Part shown: positions 23,918 through 35,900 of the stretch, piece by piece
How the letters are laid out: every line of letters begins with the position of its first letter
How positions within the stretch are numbered: position 1 is the stretch's first letter
NCBI GenBank assembly: GCA_964020085.1
Contig: OZ026608.1
Span: 14,538,979-14,602,978, forward strand
Source of the DNA: Micromussa lordhowensis
Taxonomy: Eukaryota > Cnidaria > Anthozoa > Scleractinia > Lobophylliidae
Length of the DNA stretch: 64,000 bases
Direction of reading: 5' to 3'
Program-made: the position numbers and the translations under genes
The notes under the pieces: generated by a model
The model's input: the letters and a program-made list of their open reading frames with translations, nothing else
Told to the model about the DNA's origin: nothing
Databases searched by the model: none

Positions 23918-24488
23918 GGGCCTGTTTACATGGAGGTGGGGGACCCCAGGTAGGTGAGGCAACCCGCCTAGCCGTGGTCGAAAAATGGCCAGCGTTTACA
24001 TGCAAACTTACAACCCCGGGGTCCCGGGGTGACTTTACTTGACGTTGTGGCGTGGTCGCTAGGCATGTAAACATTGAAAATGGCGGTCAGTGTTATTTTA
24101 TCTTTATTTTCTGCTCTCGCTGCAGCATTTCAATGCTGTGGCGTTTTACTGTCACTTTTGATGATACAAAGCCTCCGCCAGAGGCAGTTAACGGCCATAT
24201 TGTTCTGGTTCAAATTTTTACGCGCTTTGGCGCGCTTGCAAATGTAACATAAACTCGACCCCGGCTAGGCGGGTTACCCCACCTTGAGTCGTTTACATGG
24301 CAAAATGCGACCCCGGGTAGGCGGGTTACCCTACCTGGCAGACCGGGCAACCCGCCTAGGCGGGTTACCCCACCTATCATGTAAACATGATCAAATAAAA
24401 ATGAGAGATTATATGGAGAGGCGGGTTACCCCACCTAGGCGGGTTACCTCACCTACCTGGGGTCCCCCACCTCCATGTAAACAGGCCC
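23918..24488. mobile_element. PIF/Harbinger-type MITE (571 bp), TTA target duplication
   Basis: Terminal inverted repeats start gggcctgtttacatggaggt and extend about 30 bp. TTA is duplicated on both sides (23915-23917 and 24489-24491). Units 1 (about 18697) and 3 (about 29785) show the uninterrupted site with one TTA. It is GC-rich inside, with repeated cgggttacccc units. GGG-termini with a 3-bp TTA duplication fit the PIF/Harbinger superfamily. The ORFs at 24052-24252 and 24284-24550 are shadows. Confidence 0.9.
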
Positions 24489-27400
24489 TTACATCTAATG
24501 ACCTTGGGGGAAAATCTTTGAGAAATCGCGTTATTAGATTGGGGTGTTAGTTTGCTTTTCTGAAATAATAACATAAAATAAAAATAAAAATAAAATATTG
24601 ACTGAACCAAGGGATATGATCCCTGATTTATAGTGTGGGAACAGAAAAGTTCATACCCCCTCTGTTCATTCTACAGCACATTTCAACAGTGGTTTTCGGA
24701 TGTACAACATACCTAGGTGCGCGGTCATCTTGGAACTTGGGACTGGGGGTTGCGGTTTGGCAGTAACCCCTTAACGAAAACAAAAAAATTACACAATGCC
24801 CGAATACGGTAGTGCTGAAATCGTCATGGAAACGATCTCAAATTGCAAAAAAAGGGGACGCAATTCTTATGCCTAACGAAAGTGTCATAATTCCAAAAAT
24901 AATTATTTTGAAACCTCGCAGTCTCTATGATCTCGATCAACAGCCTACCAAACCAGAAACCTATAAAGAAAATGTCATTTCTTTCTTTCTCTATGCTGAG
25001 CAGTTCAAAGACTGCTCTCTTTGGGGCCGCTGATTCTGTTGTTGATTCTTTGTTGTTGATGGGATATTGGGAATGGAAATAATGTCCATATCGTGGATAA
25101 TACCCGAATTCCTCGTATCATTTCATTTTAGGTCCGTTTTGGCAAAGCAAACGCCAGAGAAAGAAGCCTACAGGCCTATAAGCCTTGAAACCATTCGGGG
25201 TGTCAGTTTTCTCCCAAGAGCGGCTAGTATCACAAGACATAAATACGGCCTCGTTTTTTTTTGTTTTTTTTTTATGCATAAATCGCCGGAACATTGTCAC
25301 TTAATCTAACACTACAATGACCATGGCATCAACGACTCACAGCTAAGCTGTCAAAAAGAGAAAACGAATCAAAAATTAAAATAAAACAAATAATAATACC
25401 AAAAATTTATATTCTCCGCTTTTCTGTTTCCTTGCGATCTCCATCATTTTTTCAGGTGAAATGAATAAATGTTCAGCGCAGTTTTGAGATAATACGTCTA
25501 TTGCTAGTAAAAATCATTGTTAAACTCATTATTAGTGACAAAACTGAGTAATTTAATATTTATTACAGACTCGAATTTATAGTGCTATTACCTCTGCGAA
25601 GGTGCGATAAGTGATACAAAAATAAGCGAAATATCATGCTTATACGTTTTACTACTTACGCATTTAGACCTGTCACCTTCAAAGTTGTTAACAAGCGTCG
25701 TGTTTTAAAATACCGGCAAAATAGATAGTAAAACGAGGTAAGGATTTTTTCCCCTTTTTGATAATGCTTAAATAGTCTAAGAAGGTAAATTCAAAATGGA
25801 CAAGCACTTTTCGATCTCTCTTTTTGCAAAGAGTGATGCGCCTGCACTTTGACTGAATAGAATGTATGTCAACTGCCTGTTGAAAAAATGTGAGGGAAAA
25901 TCTTAAACTTACTTTAGACAAGGAGACGAGCCCAAAGCGCTGAGCAAGTTTTCTATCTGATCGTTATGCGTATTCTTTGACATTGCCAAGTGATGGCCGC
26001 AACTTAAAGAGACAGTAGGATTTAGTTGGACTTAAAAAACAACAGTATAACAGCTGACTATAAGAGTTTTTATTCTTCCTTTGAAACAATTGCCTCTGAT
26101 GAATTTCGGTCAAGTCTGTGCTGTTTGTTTGAAGACTGCTTTGAAACCAAGGACGTTACCCAAGTTAGTTCCTGTTAGTTTTAGAAATCTGTCTGTTACG
26201 TGTATCCAAATATGGTAGCATTGCCTGTTAAAAGTAAGTTTGTGGCGCCTTGAGCTCCTCTAGTCCCTGATTCGAATCTGATTGGCTTATGATCGTAATC
26301 AGCACCCAGGCCAAGGTGAAATCAAGCTGTTTTGTTCATTATGGATTTCTTCACGTCTAGCCCATGCAGAGTACAGTACCCCCTCCCCAGGGTGCAGACC
26401 CTGGGGAGGGGAAATTCTTTATGAAAAGGTCGGGAATGCTTGAACCCCTAAAGGGGACCAATCTAGGTTTTGGCTCGAGCCTTATTCGACCCCTAAAAGG
26501 TACCATTTAAAATTACCAGCCACTGATTGTCGATTACCAGCCGCTGTTCAGAAAGGGAGCCCGCGCTAGAAGATCGGCCTTGAGAAACCGGGGAAAATCG
26601 AGCCTAAAAATGGAAATAAGAGCGGTTGTTATATTTTATTTTTTCAAGTTCACCCTTAAAGGTGCTTTGACAGCTAAAAATTGTGGCGTTTCGTCGTGAA
26701 CATTCTAAAATGAGACCAGAATCCCTGATTTATACCCCTTAGCGAGACGACCAACATCGCCAACCTTTTCATATGGGCCTCCAGGGCCAATTTTTGAATC
26801 TTAGTGAAAGTCTCGTGAAAATAAGAGTGAAAATTTCAGAGAAGTCGCGCCGTTCAGCCTTCAGAAACATTGGCTTGAATATCAACTGGTTTGGGGGACT
26901 ATTTTGCTTTTTTTGTTTTTACAATATAAAAAATTGACCCTTCGACTCAATTTTGGTCGGTCAAGAATTTAAAGCTTCTCCATCGGAGATATCGCATGGA
27001 TTGCTGGGAAATCCAGTCAGCTAAATTATATAATCATTATATAATCATTGAGCTGTTGGTTCATTTGCTATTATTATGCAAAAAGCATGGCTTGAAATGT
27101 CTTTGTAATTTACTCGAGATCAATTACACACACATATACATATCCTTTCTTTTCAGTTCTTGCATAATTTAGTTGCTGTAAACCATAGTGTAAGTTATTG
27201 GTATCAGCTTTCTCATAGGAAACCAAATCGAGCAGGCACTTAAGCTTGGTTTAACAATTTGCGTTTTTGCTTAACGCTTCTATGGAAATACTGATTGCCC
27301 TAAAAATATCAGGTTTTCAATCTATTTCCAATGACTGGGGTACTTTTGACTTCAATCCGATCAAGGGAAAGCTAGTAAAAGGCTGATTAAAAATGAATGT

Positions 27401-27600
27401 TACGCCAACAGCTCGTGTTAGTTCTGTGTTTTATCTAGTTATGGAAACACGATTTTAAACCAATCAGCGCGCGTATTTACTTTGGGCTATTTTCTAAATG
27501 ACCATATCACAGAGCTTTTACCTAAAACAGCTGCTGTGGGACTAGTGACTCATCGTGTCCTGCACTTTTTAAAAAGCGTTGAATTTCAAAGGAAATGTTA

Positions 27601-27827
27601 CAGTGCGGCTACTCTAACCAAGGCCACCAAACAAAATTTTCTACAAATTTAAGGAATAAAAATCGTGGAGGTTAACAATAGTTTTCCAACAAATTGTACA
27701 AAATGACCACAAATCTGTTGCTTTTGTAATGTACAGCTTGATTACATGGATAATTTGTAGGAAAACTATTGTTAACCTCCACAATTTTTGTTTGTTAAAT
27801 TTGTGGAAAATTTTGTTGGGTGGCCTG
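27601..27827. mobile_element. Tc1/mariner-type MITE (227 bp), TA target site
   Basis: Starts cagtgcggc after TA and ends ggcctg before TA. About 30 bp of inverted terminal sequence (aggccacc...caaaattttct.caaattt and complement), with a second inverted pair inside (aaaactattgttaacctcca). Units 1 and 2 have the uninterrupted site. CAGTG ends with a TA target fit Tc1/mariner; no transposase. Confidence 0.8.
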
Positions 27828-27873
27828 TAATTTTCTATGCTAGATAAAATGAAAATTAAGCTGTTTCTAAATC

Positions 27874-28134
27874 AATTTTTATGAAAATGACGACACATTT
27901 GAAACTTTCAAATTTGTAAGACATGTTTCGGTCGCTCAACGAATTTATAATATAATACTACTTATTTCGTATTACATTATAAATTCAAATGTAGCTTCAG
28001 TTTAATTCAGTATTATATCATAAAATCAAATGTAACTTCAATTTAATTCTACTTTCAACTGAAGATGGTCGTTGAGCGACCGAAACATGTCCTACAAATT
28101 AAGTTTCAAATGTGTCGTCATTTTCATAAAAATT
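27874..28134. mobile_element. Fold-back element in array unit 3
   Basis: Counterpart of 21977-22227. It differs near the left end, where an extra inverted copy of the cgaccgaaacatgtc motif (27914-27938) makes the element more nearly palindromic than in unit 2. One of the two copies has been rearranged or converted. Confidence 0.75.
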
Positions 28135-30000
28135 GTTGTCAATTTGCTTCTGTTTCTCATGATCAGAGGATAATTTAAAATTAACGTTTTGGTAAAAATC
28201 GATCTTTTTGGTGTTAATTTTTAGTACAGCAAAAGGACCATTTGAAGCAAATTCGCGGCTTTTAAGACGTTTTGTGACCAAACAAACAACTGATACATTA
28301 TAAAAACATGCAATGTGGCCCATTTTCGTCACAACCGAAAAGCGACCCGGTAGTAATTCGTATCTATGGGATAAAATTCCTCAGTAAACACTTGTTTTAT
28401 TGCACGGAAGGAAGATGTTGGAAAGTTTTTGTTTTGTTTTGCCACACAAGTGTGGGAAGAATCCATCATTTGTAAAGTTTATTTAAACAGAAATGAGATT
28501 TTATCTCAGAAAAGAAACCCTAAGTTCCAAATCCTTCCGAAAAATTTTAAATTTGACAAAAGACTAGACGACATATTATTTTAGTTAGAGAAATCCTTTA
28601 AATACCATGTTTTTACCAAAATTTTGTGTTTTGAATTCATTTTTTTTATAAGTTCTTATGAAATATCGAGACCAGAAAACAATACGTTATTTTAATCTTC
28701 AATCTATTATCAATTTGGTCTTCAATCGGAGCAAGAGAAGACTGGGAAAATCCGATTGAAAACGTGTATGTGTCTAGCTGGGACAGGCTTAGAAAGGATG
28801 CTTGCGTTGTCCTTCACTTTCGTACGAACCTCCTTCGCTTCTTCTCATTTTTCTCCGTAGACTCGAGGAAAGTTAATCAGAAGCATTTGTTAATTACAGA
28901 ATGGATTAAAACCACACTAAGTTTATCGTTAAATTTTTAAGGTTGGTTCAACACTCGCAAAGACAAAAGCGCGCATTGCAGACAAGCAGACAGGTGCTAG
29001 GGTTCTGCCAGTCAAAACATATTAGAAAAGGAAAAGATGACTTTCAGCTGTATTGAATGAAATTGTGAAGCTCTCTCGGCAATCGTAACAAGTTAAGAAC
29101 TAATTTGCGTTTACTCTGTCATCTGAATTCATGTCCACAACATGTATGTATGTAATAGGATAGTTATGCATTTTGTTGTGCTATAGATAAAAGTAGATGT
29201 TGTAAAGCAGCGGCTTCAATAACTACAACTTTATCGTCAACTTGATTTGTTATGCAGGTTTCACGAAATGTAAAACGTTGAAAATTTTGTTGAGTCTCGT
29301 TTTCCTGTGTTTGTTTTAAATGAACTGCGTCGACAAAATTGGTCAGAAACTTCAAAGAAAGCAAATATTTAATGCTAGCTAATAAAGTTTAACGAGACAA
29401 TCTCCTTCACGACAACATGCGCGCAACGTGCGAGCAACTTCCTCAAACGAACTGGGTACCACATCTAAAAAGAACTTACGAGGGATTACATGGGTATATA
29501 AGGGCTATATGGGAGATATATACTCTCTTACATTGATCTTCCCATGCTAATCATTAAAGGATAATTTTGGAAACACGTGGTCGCAATCTTTGACCTGAAT
29601 CGAAATAGTTGCTTTAACCATGGAAAAACTTTAAAAAAATTTTATGAGAGTGTTTTCGAGAAAATTGCGGGAAAACTTCCAAGGCGTCAAAATACAACAA
29701 AAACAAACTATTTTAAAATGAAATGGAACACTGTCCGCAAGAATTGACTAAGTGGTATTTTCGTCTGAAATAAATGTTCTAACTTACATCTAATAACCTT
29801 TGAGAGAAATCGGGCTATTAGATTGGGGGTGTTAGTTTGCTTTTTTGAAATAATAACAAACTGAAAATAAAAAAAATGTATTTACTGAACCAAGGGCTGG
29901 GATCCCTGATTTATATGTCTGGGAACAGAAAAGTTCATACCCCCTCTGTTTCTTCTACAGCACATTTCAACAGTGGTATTCGGATGTACAACATACCTAG

Positions 30001-30286
30001 GTCAAAAAAATGTCAAATGTATGTTTATAGTGGTCATGCACTTAGCTACACAGAGCTAGTTCACAGACATGCCACTCAAACTGAAGGAAACAAATATTTC
30101 AAATGAACATAACAGGCTTAAAAATCCCAACTGGCTGGAGGCAGACCAGTTGGCTATATACAACAGGACCGAGGAGTTGAACTAGGGTCCACCGAGAAAC
30201 AACTCCAGCTAAGTGGTCAGAGCGGGACTTGAACCCGCGACCTCCGGACCTCCGGCGCCCCAACCACTCGGCCACGCTGCCTCCAG
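30001..30286 (-). mobile_element. tRNA-derived SINE inserted in array unit 3
   Basis: On the minus strand a tRNA-like head (A-box gtggccgagtggtt near 30275-30260, B-box gcgggttcaagtcccgc near 30242-30226) is followed by a body with agttgggatttttaagcctg (about 30140-30115). The flanking sequence cctag/gtgcgcgg is continuous in units 1 and 2, so the insertion is private to unit 3. A second copy of the body is at 35628-35775. Confidence 0.82.
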
Positions 30287-30805
30287 GTGCGCGGTCATCT
30301 TGGAACTTGGGACTGGGGACAAGGTTTGGCAGTAACCCCTCAACGAAAAAAAAAATTACACAATGCCCGAATACGGTAGTGCAGAAATCGTGATGGAAAC
30401 GATCTCAAATTGCAAAAAAAGGGGGCGCAATTCTCATGCCTAACGAAAGTGTCATAATTCCAAAAATAATTATTTTGAAACCTCGCAGTCTCTATGATCT
30501 CGATCGACAGCCTAGCAAACCAGAAACCTATAAAGAAAATGTCATTTCTTTCTTTCTCTATGCTGAGAAGTTCAAAGGCTGCTCTCTTTGGAGCCGCTTT
30601 GATTCTGTTGTTGATTCTTTGTTGTTGATGGGATATTGGGAATGGAAATAATGTCCATATCGTGGATAATACCCGAATTCCTCGTATCATTTCACTTTAG
30701 GTCCGTTTTGGCAAGGAAAACGCCAGAGAAAGAAGCCTACAGGGTTATGAGCCTCGAAACCTTTTGGAGTGTCAGTTTTCTCCCAAGAGCGGCCAGTATC
30801 ACAAG

Positions 30806-30985
30806 GCTCACTTTTCGATAATGTAAGCGAAATTCTGTTCCGCTATCAACAACAGCCAAGACAAGTTCATCAATAGTCAGAGGTCCAATGGTCCAGGTCA
30901 AAAGAAGACCAGTTTTGATCCGCTGTATGGTGACAACAGTCGTGTACCTCAAGGCATGCTTGATAGAAATATAGCGATCAGTACT
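30806..30985 (-). pseudogene. Fragment of a class A GPCR, relative of the gene at 11 kb
   Basis: The minus-strand frame reads TDRYISIKHALRYTTVVT, QRIKTGLLLTWTIGPLT and ELVLAVVDSGTEF, aligning nearly residue by residue with the end of TM3 through extracellular loop 2 of the receptor at 10948-12000. Only about 60 residues survive. The 3' side is cut off at the array boundary (30805), the 5' side ends near 30985. A silent relic at the junction with the tandem array. Confidence 0.88.
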
Positions 30986-32257
30986 TGCTGTAGTTTACAG
31001 ATCTTGTCGACGCTACGTCTAGAAATTCGAATTCACACCCTGTTGAGTAAGACTCGAGCAGTCCGTTGAAGATTGAGTGATCGAGCGAGGTTCGACTAGA
31101 AGGGTGAATACAAATACATGTGAAGAAAAGGCCGAGCGATAGTAAAAACACAGGACAGAATGTAGACTTACAAATGTTTCCTGACTGTAGTGATGACGGT
31201 GAAGCTAGGTGAGTTTTGATCCGCAAACAATATGAAATTGAAACTAGCGATAACGTGATGGAAAAAAGACTCGCGGGCTAGGAAACCATTAGAGTTTAAA
31301 CAGACGTAATTTTCATGCATAAATGCAAGCTAAAATAAAAATTCGAACGTGGAATCCTACGGTTACCCAACATGGCAAAGCTAACGAACTCCAAATTCTG
31401 CAAATTGACCTACTGACACTCCTCTTTGCAATCCGGAGGATGGTGCTTTGCCAAAGATTCGCCTTAAGTCCACCGCGATAGATTAAGGTTGTTCGAACGG
31501 TCTACTCAACAAATGCGGTCTCGCTGCCAACCGCGCTACATGTACGTCCAGGATGACGCGCAGGCAGCGCCCTCTGGTCACGACAACTATCAACTAGCGC
31601 ATTGAACTCGCAAATCGGAGGGATTCCCAATAAAATGATTGTAGTGACAACAAATTGCTTGCGCGTACTTCTCATTCCAATTACAACGCTGTTAACTTAT
31701 ATCAGGTCCAAACGCTTAAGGTAGTTCCATCGAAATAAAACCCACAATAAATTCTTTCAAACTCTATCTGCATGTTGGCTACTAACATCAGGAAAACTCG
31801 CAATAGAAAAGGAGAATCCCGGTATTCGTATTGGATACTTAACGCCGTTTGCTCGTCAATTATGTACACTTTTATGACTTCATTCTAAATATTTCCTAGA
31901 GTTTTTGAAACTTATGGAAAGCGCTACTCACTTTTTCGCTCAAAAAACTTCTCAAATGACTTTTTCTCATTTTGAAATTTGTTATTGATACGACTTTTTG
32001 GCAATTGGACCGCGTGGAGTACAGTTCAGCGAAAAATCATGCTAGTAATTTCATATCGGCCTCCTGCTACGCGCTTGTCCGATTTGAAATTACTCACCCG
32101 ATTACTCCCTGAATTGTTCTATACTCGGTCCAAATACTCGATTACTAAATATTATATGAAAGTTCTTTTAGTTCAAAATTAATGACTTTGTTATTAGGAA
32201 AAAAAGAAAAAATCTATATAATCTAAATTTCGTCAATCCCTTGAGACTTCTTCCTGA
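30986..32257. other. No recognisable gene; dispersed repeat at 31845-32140
   Basis: The minus-strand frame 30978-31226 has a hydrophobic stretch but no recognised family. The segment 31845-32140 resembles the split repeat at 13296-13560 plus 14640-14755. The remainder (31250-31840) shows only short open frames. Confidence 0.4.
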
Positions 32258-32596
32258 CCAGTAGTACCACTGGGGTGAAATATTCCAGCATCCAGTAGTA
32301 TCTCTGGGGTAAATACTCCAGCATCCAGTAGTATCTCTGGGGTGAAATATTCCAGCATCCAGTAGTATCTCTGGGGTGAAGTATTCTAGCATCCAGTAGT
32401 ACCCCTGGGGTTAAATATTCCAGGATCCAGCAGTACCCCTGGGGTGAAATATTCCAGCATCCAGCAGTATCTCTGGGGTGAAATATTCCAGCATCCAGTG
32501 GTATCTCTGGGGTGAAGTATTCAAGCATCCAGTAGTACCCCAGGGGTGAAATATTCCAGCATCCAGCAGTACCCCTGGGGTAAAATATTCCAGCAT
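32258..32596. repeat. Minisatellite, ten units of about 34 bp
   Basis: Unit ccagtagtatctctggggtg + aaatattccagcat, 33-34 bp, ten copies with point differences. Because 34 is not a multiple of three, all three frames cycle through the unit, which produces the long repetitive ORFs on the minus strand; they are not genes. It lies 42 bp past the KAT14 stop codon, so it may be in its 3' UTR. Confidence 0.93.
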
Positions 32597-32638
32597 TCTC
32601 TGGACATAACAATAATGTTAAATCTTTTCAATGGTGTG

Positions 32639-32945
32639 TTATCTTCTCAACCTTAGAAAAAACGCATGTTTGCACTGGGGACTATCTTGTGGTAGATATC
32701 TATTATAAAAGTCCAGTATGAATTCTTCGGGTTTAAATCCAAACTTCTGATACATAAGCATGGCTGGATTCGTGACAGATACATGAAGTGTGACGTCCTT
32801 TCCCATGCAAGTTTGTATCAAGTGGTAAATCATATAGGTTCCAATTCCTCCGCGGCGCCACTCAGGGTGGACTAGCACGAATGAGATATAAGCCTCGTTA
32901 TAGTTAACATCCGGGACCATAAAAGCAAAACCGATGACAAATTTT
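32639..32945 (-). CDS. KAT14: KAT14 last exon: GNAT acetyltransferase core
   Basis: Begins after tttctttttag at 32946 and ends with TAA at 32639-32641. It encodes FVIGFAFMVPDVNYNEAYIS, then HPEWRRGGIGTYMIYHLIQT (beta4 and the R/Q-x-x-G-x-G/A acetyl-CoA pyrophosphate loop, here RRGGIG), LHVSVTNPAMLMYQKFGF (beta5 and helix alpha4 with the conserved Y-x-K-x-G-F) and a C-terminal CKHAFFLRLRR. All residues expected of the GNAT fold are present, so the enzyme is probably active. Confidence 0.95.
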
Positions 32946-35900
32946 CTAAAAGAAAGGGTAAGAGCGGATTAGGCAATTGCAATGAAACACCTTTTCGGTG
33001 TTTAACTATCAAGTTTTGAGATAGAAAGCTACTTTAAATTGAACTGAATTCTGAGATTTGCGAGGCCTTTCCCACTCGCGATTACCCGTTACCCGTTACC
33101 CGTTACCCGCTCACAGTAGAGGAAAATTAAAACGCCTAATCTCTCGAAGACCTCTTAAGATTCGCCCCAAAGTCAGCAAAATCGAAATAAAATTCAGGGC
33201 AAAGAAAGTTTCGTTCTCATATTTTAAATATCACTTCAGTCAAAATCTTTTAAATAACACTCAAAAGAAAACGAAAAGTAAAACAGAACACCAGAAGGTT
33301 TTAAAAGAAGATTTAATTTTGCGCGCTTTTAAGGAAATAATTTCAACAGACGTCAGGGATCGATGACATGATCAGAAACAACGTACTTACTTATAAAGGA
33401 CTACACAGCTGAAGTCTGGATACTGAAGACATTCGGATACTGGTAAGTAAAGGAAGTACACAAAGACAAAATAAGTATAGGTAATCGTACGAATGCGAGT
33501 GCGATTAAGAATTTCTTACGAGTGATAGTTGAAAATTTTCTCAAAATTGGAAAGAAAGAATTAATTTTCAAATTCCACGAGTACTGTAAATCCTTAATTG
33601 CCCGAGCTTTCATACGGTTACTCATTAATTATAAGACTGGGAAACTAACGAACGCGAAAACCTTGGAAAGTCGGTAAGTTAGTCGACACGAAAAATCCTA
33701 TACTGAAAACGGAGCATAACAGAGATCTAAGATGGTGGTATTGGTATTCCATGGTTAAGACTGGGTAAAGATTGACGAGGATTTGAGGTGAGGGATCTGG
33801 AGATTTCGCCAGAGATTTTCTCACTGATGCGCTTACTGAGGCATTACCATTAACAGAAGTGCATTAAAAAACACGTTAATTCCTTAGAACTTACAGTCGA
33901 TTCCTGGCCAGAAAAATTCCCGACACATGGCGTTCACCGATGGAATATGATGAGGCTGAACATAGCAGTAATCAATTGAACTAACGGGAGGCGGCTTCCA
34001 CTCACGATCATTCCTAAAGGATAAGACGTGGAGTTGAAACTTCAACCAATGTCATCTAGATTAAAACAAGTGATACAGTCAACTGCCTTATCGCTGTTCC
34101 AACAGTAGTGAAGCATCTCTTACAGTGTGACTAGCTGAACCGCCTAGAAAAAAACTAACCAATCAAAGGGTAAACTGGGAACAATTGACTGGTAGCTTCT
34201 CGTGACGGCAAGCAACGGTCTGTTTGATGTAAATACATAAACACGATCGACTCCTCTGCACTTTATATACACTCTTAGAAATTCAGTCCTTGACGGCAAA
34301 TTATCATAATTATAAACTTTGCTGAAAAAGTTTAGCTTGAAAATTAATTTCGCAACAACGAAATCGAAACCGTCGAAAAGCGTAATTTAGGATCAAAAAT
34401 TACCAATCAACAAATGACAAAGTTGGCTGAGAGGTTCGCAACACTTCGCACTTTGTTCGTATTCTTCAATATTATTGGTTTATTTGAGAAAAAGATCGCT
34501 AATCCTTTGTTCTCAAGTAACGTTCTGATTGGTTAACTCTTTTCCAAGTGGCTCGGTTCGAATAGTCGTACTGTCAATGGTACATTGAGCTCCTGTTGAT
34601 CATAAACCATACGAATTCTCCAACCAAACAAAACTGCATGGAAAACAAGTAAAGAATATTCACCTGTGACCACGAGCGATAATCTCTTGTAACAGCTGTA
34701 ACTTCAATGGCCTGCTCTCGTAATCTCGTCTGATGAAAGGTTTTAGAATCCTGGATGTGTAGGGACTGGTGATGGGTCTGTAGAGTGTCTGAGAGTCGCC
34801 GCCAATTAGTCGAGTCAAGAACGAGCAGGTCCTGGGCCGAGAGCTTGGAAGCATTCGAGGAGAAGCCTGCAAATGAAAGGCATATACGTCATTGTTGCTG
34901 AAAAGAAGACAGCAAATCATTTCTCGATAATTCAAAGTTGTCAGATCAGACTTGAAATTCCCCTAAATTCATACCCTTTTGTTTGCTATAGGAGAAATTT
35001 GGTGTTATATTTTCAATTGACACTTTTACAAAGTTCGACTGAGTTTGTTTTTGGCCCTCTCGTTTAGCTCCAAACCTTGCGCCATTTAAAAATCCACATT
35101 AAACTAGCTAGCTTGTGCCTTTCAATTTCTACACAAATCAAGTCAAGCGCCTTTCTCACCAAAAATCTGTCGAGGACATTCTCCACTGTTTTAAGGGATG
35201 TCATACTTGGACCGCTGTGAGTTTTCTGCGTAAAAACAAACAAACAAACAAACATCAATGTATTAACAGTTAGCCTCAAAAGCTATTAGATCTCTCACTT
35301 TCGGTTCAGTGACAACCGAATGCGAGGAATTCTAATTCCAACACGTTCTCGCGCGCACAACAAGGAAAGAAAGAAGCACTAAGAACGAATTTGGTTTCTC
35401 AGGCAACAAGGAATAAAACTACGGGGGAAATAAGCAGCATTGGCGGTAGAATTCCTGCGTGTGTATATCCACTGAGTCCTCAGAGACAATACTCGTCATA
35501 AAGTATCCATGCAACTTCAATGCACGCCGTGTGAACCCACATATAAGGCCACGTTACCAAGCAGGAAACACTCGGCTCGTGTTCGCGAAGTATTTCTCGT
35601 TACGCAAAACTTTAACTCTTGTAGTAAGAATCCGGAGGTCGAGGGTCAAAGTCCCTGGCAACTCACCTGGAGTTCAGTGTTTCTCGGTAGACCCTAGTTT
35701 AACTCCTTGGTCATGTTTGTATATAGTCAACTGGTCTGCCTCCCGCCAGTTGGGATTTTTAAGCCTGTTATGTTTAGTTGATATATTTCTTTCTTTCAAT
35801 TTAAGTGATATGCCAGTCAACGAGCATTTGAGCATTTGCTAAACTTCTTAAATTTAACCAAGATAGTAATCTTCTTGGCGTTGTTATAGCAACCTGTTTC

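Larger units (their letters stand above)
19423..25235. repeat. Tandem array unit 2 (about 5.8 kb)
   Basis: Second head-to-tail copy. It contains the full version of the 20420-20870 segment, the fold-back at 21977-22227, and two private insertions: a 50-bp retrotransposed tail at 22547-22596 and a Harbinger-type MITE at 23918-24488. The 159-residue open frame at 21133-21612 is broken in the other copies and its codons are not conserved, so it is not listed as a gene. Confidence 0.88.
25236..30805. repeat. Tandem array unit 3 (about 5.6 kb)
   Basis: Third head-to-tail copy. It carries a shortened version of the 20420-20870 segment (about 190 bp instead of 470), the fold-back at 27874-28134, and two private insertions (mariner-type MITE at 27601-27827, SINE at 30001-30286). 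It ends at about 30805 directly before a GPCR fragment. It shares the fold-back and hairpin with unit 2, so units 2 and 3 look more closely related to each other than to unit 1. Confidence 0.87.

Noticed and set aside
15359..25921. 77-residue minus-strand ORF present in all three array units (15359-15592, 19876-20109, 25688-25921) as a conserved gene
   Set aside because: Conservation follows from the duplication; most differences among copies replace amino acids (S/F, K/N, R/H, A/E), giving no sign of purifying selection, and no domain is recognised.
19080..30651. 71-residue plus-strand ORF (MPNESVIIPK...) and its antisense partner in each array unit
   Set aside because: Both strands are open over the same bases and unit 2 breaks the frame; likely chance ORFs.
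32168..32612. Minisatellite considered as a CRISPR array or coding repeat protein
   Set aside because: Units are contiguous with no unique spacers, the 34-bp period shifts frame each unit, and the context is a eukaryotic gene end.
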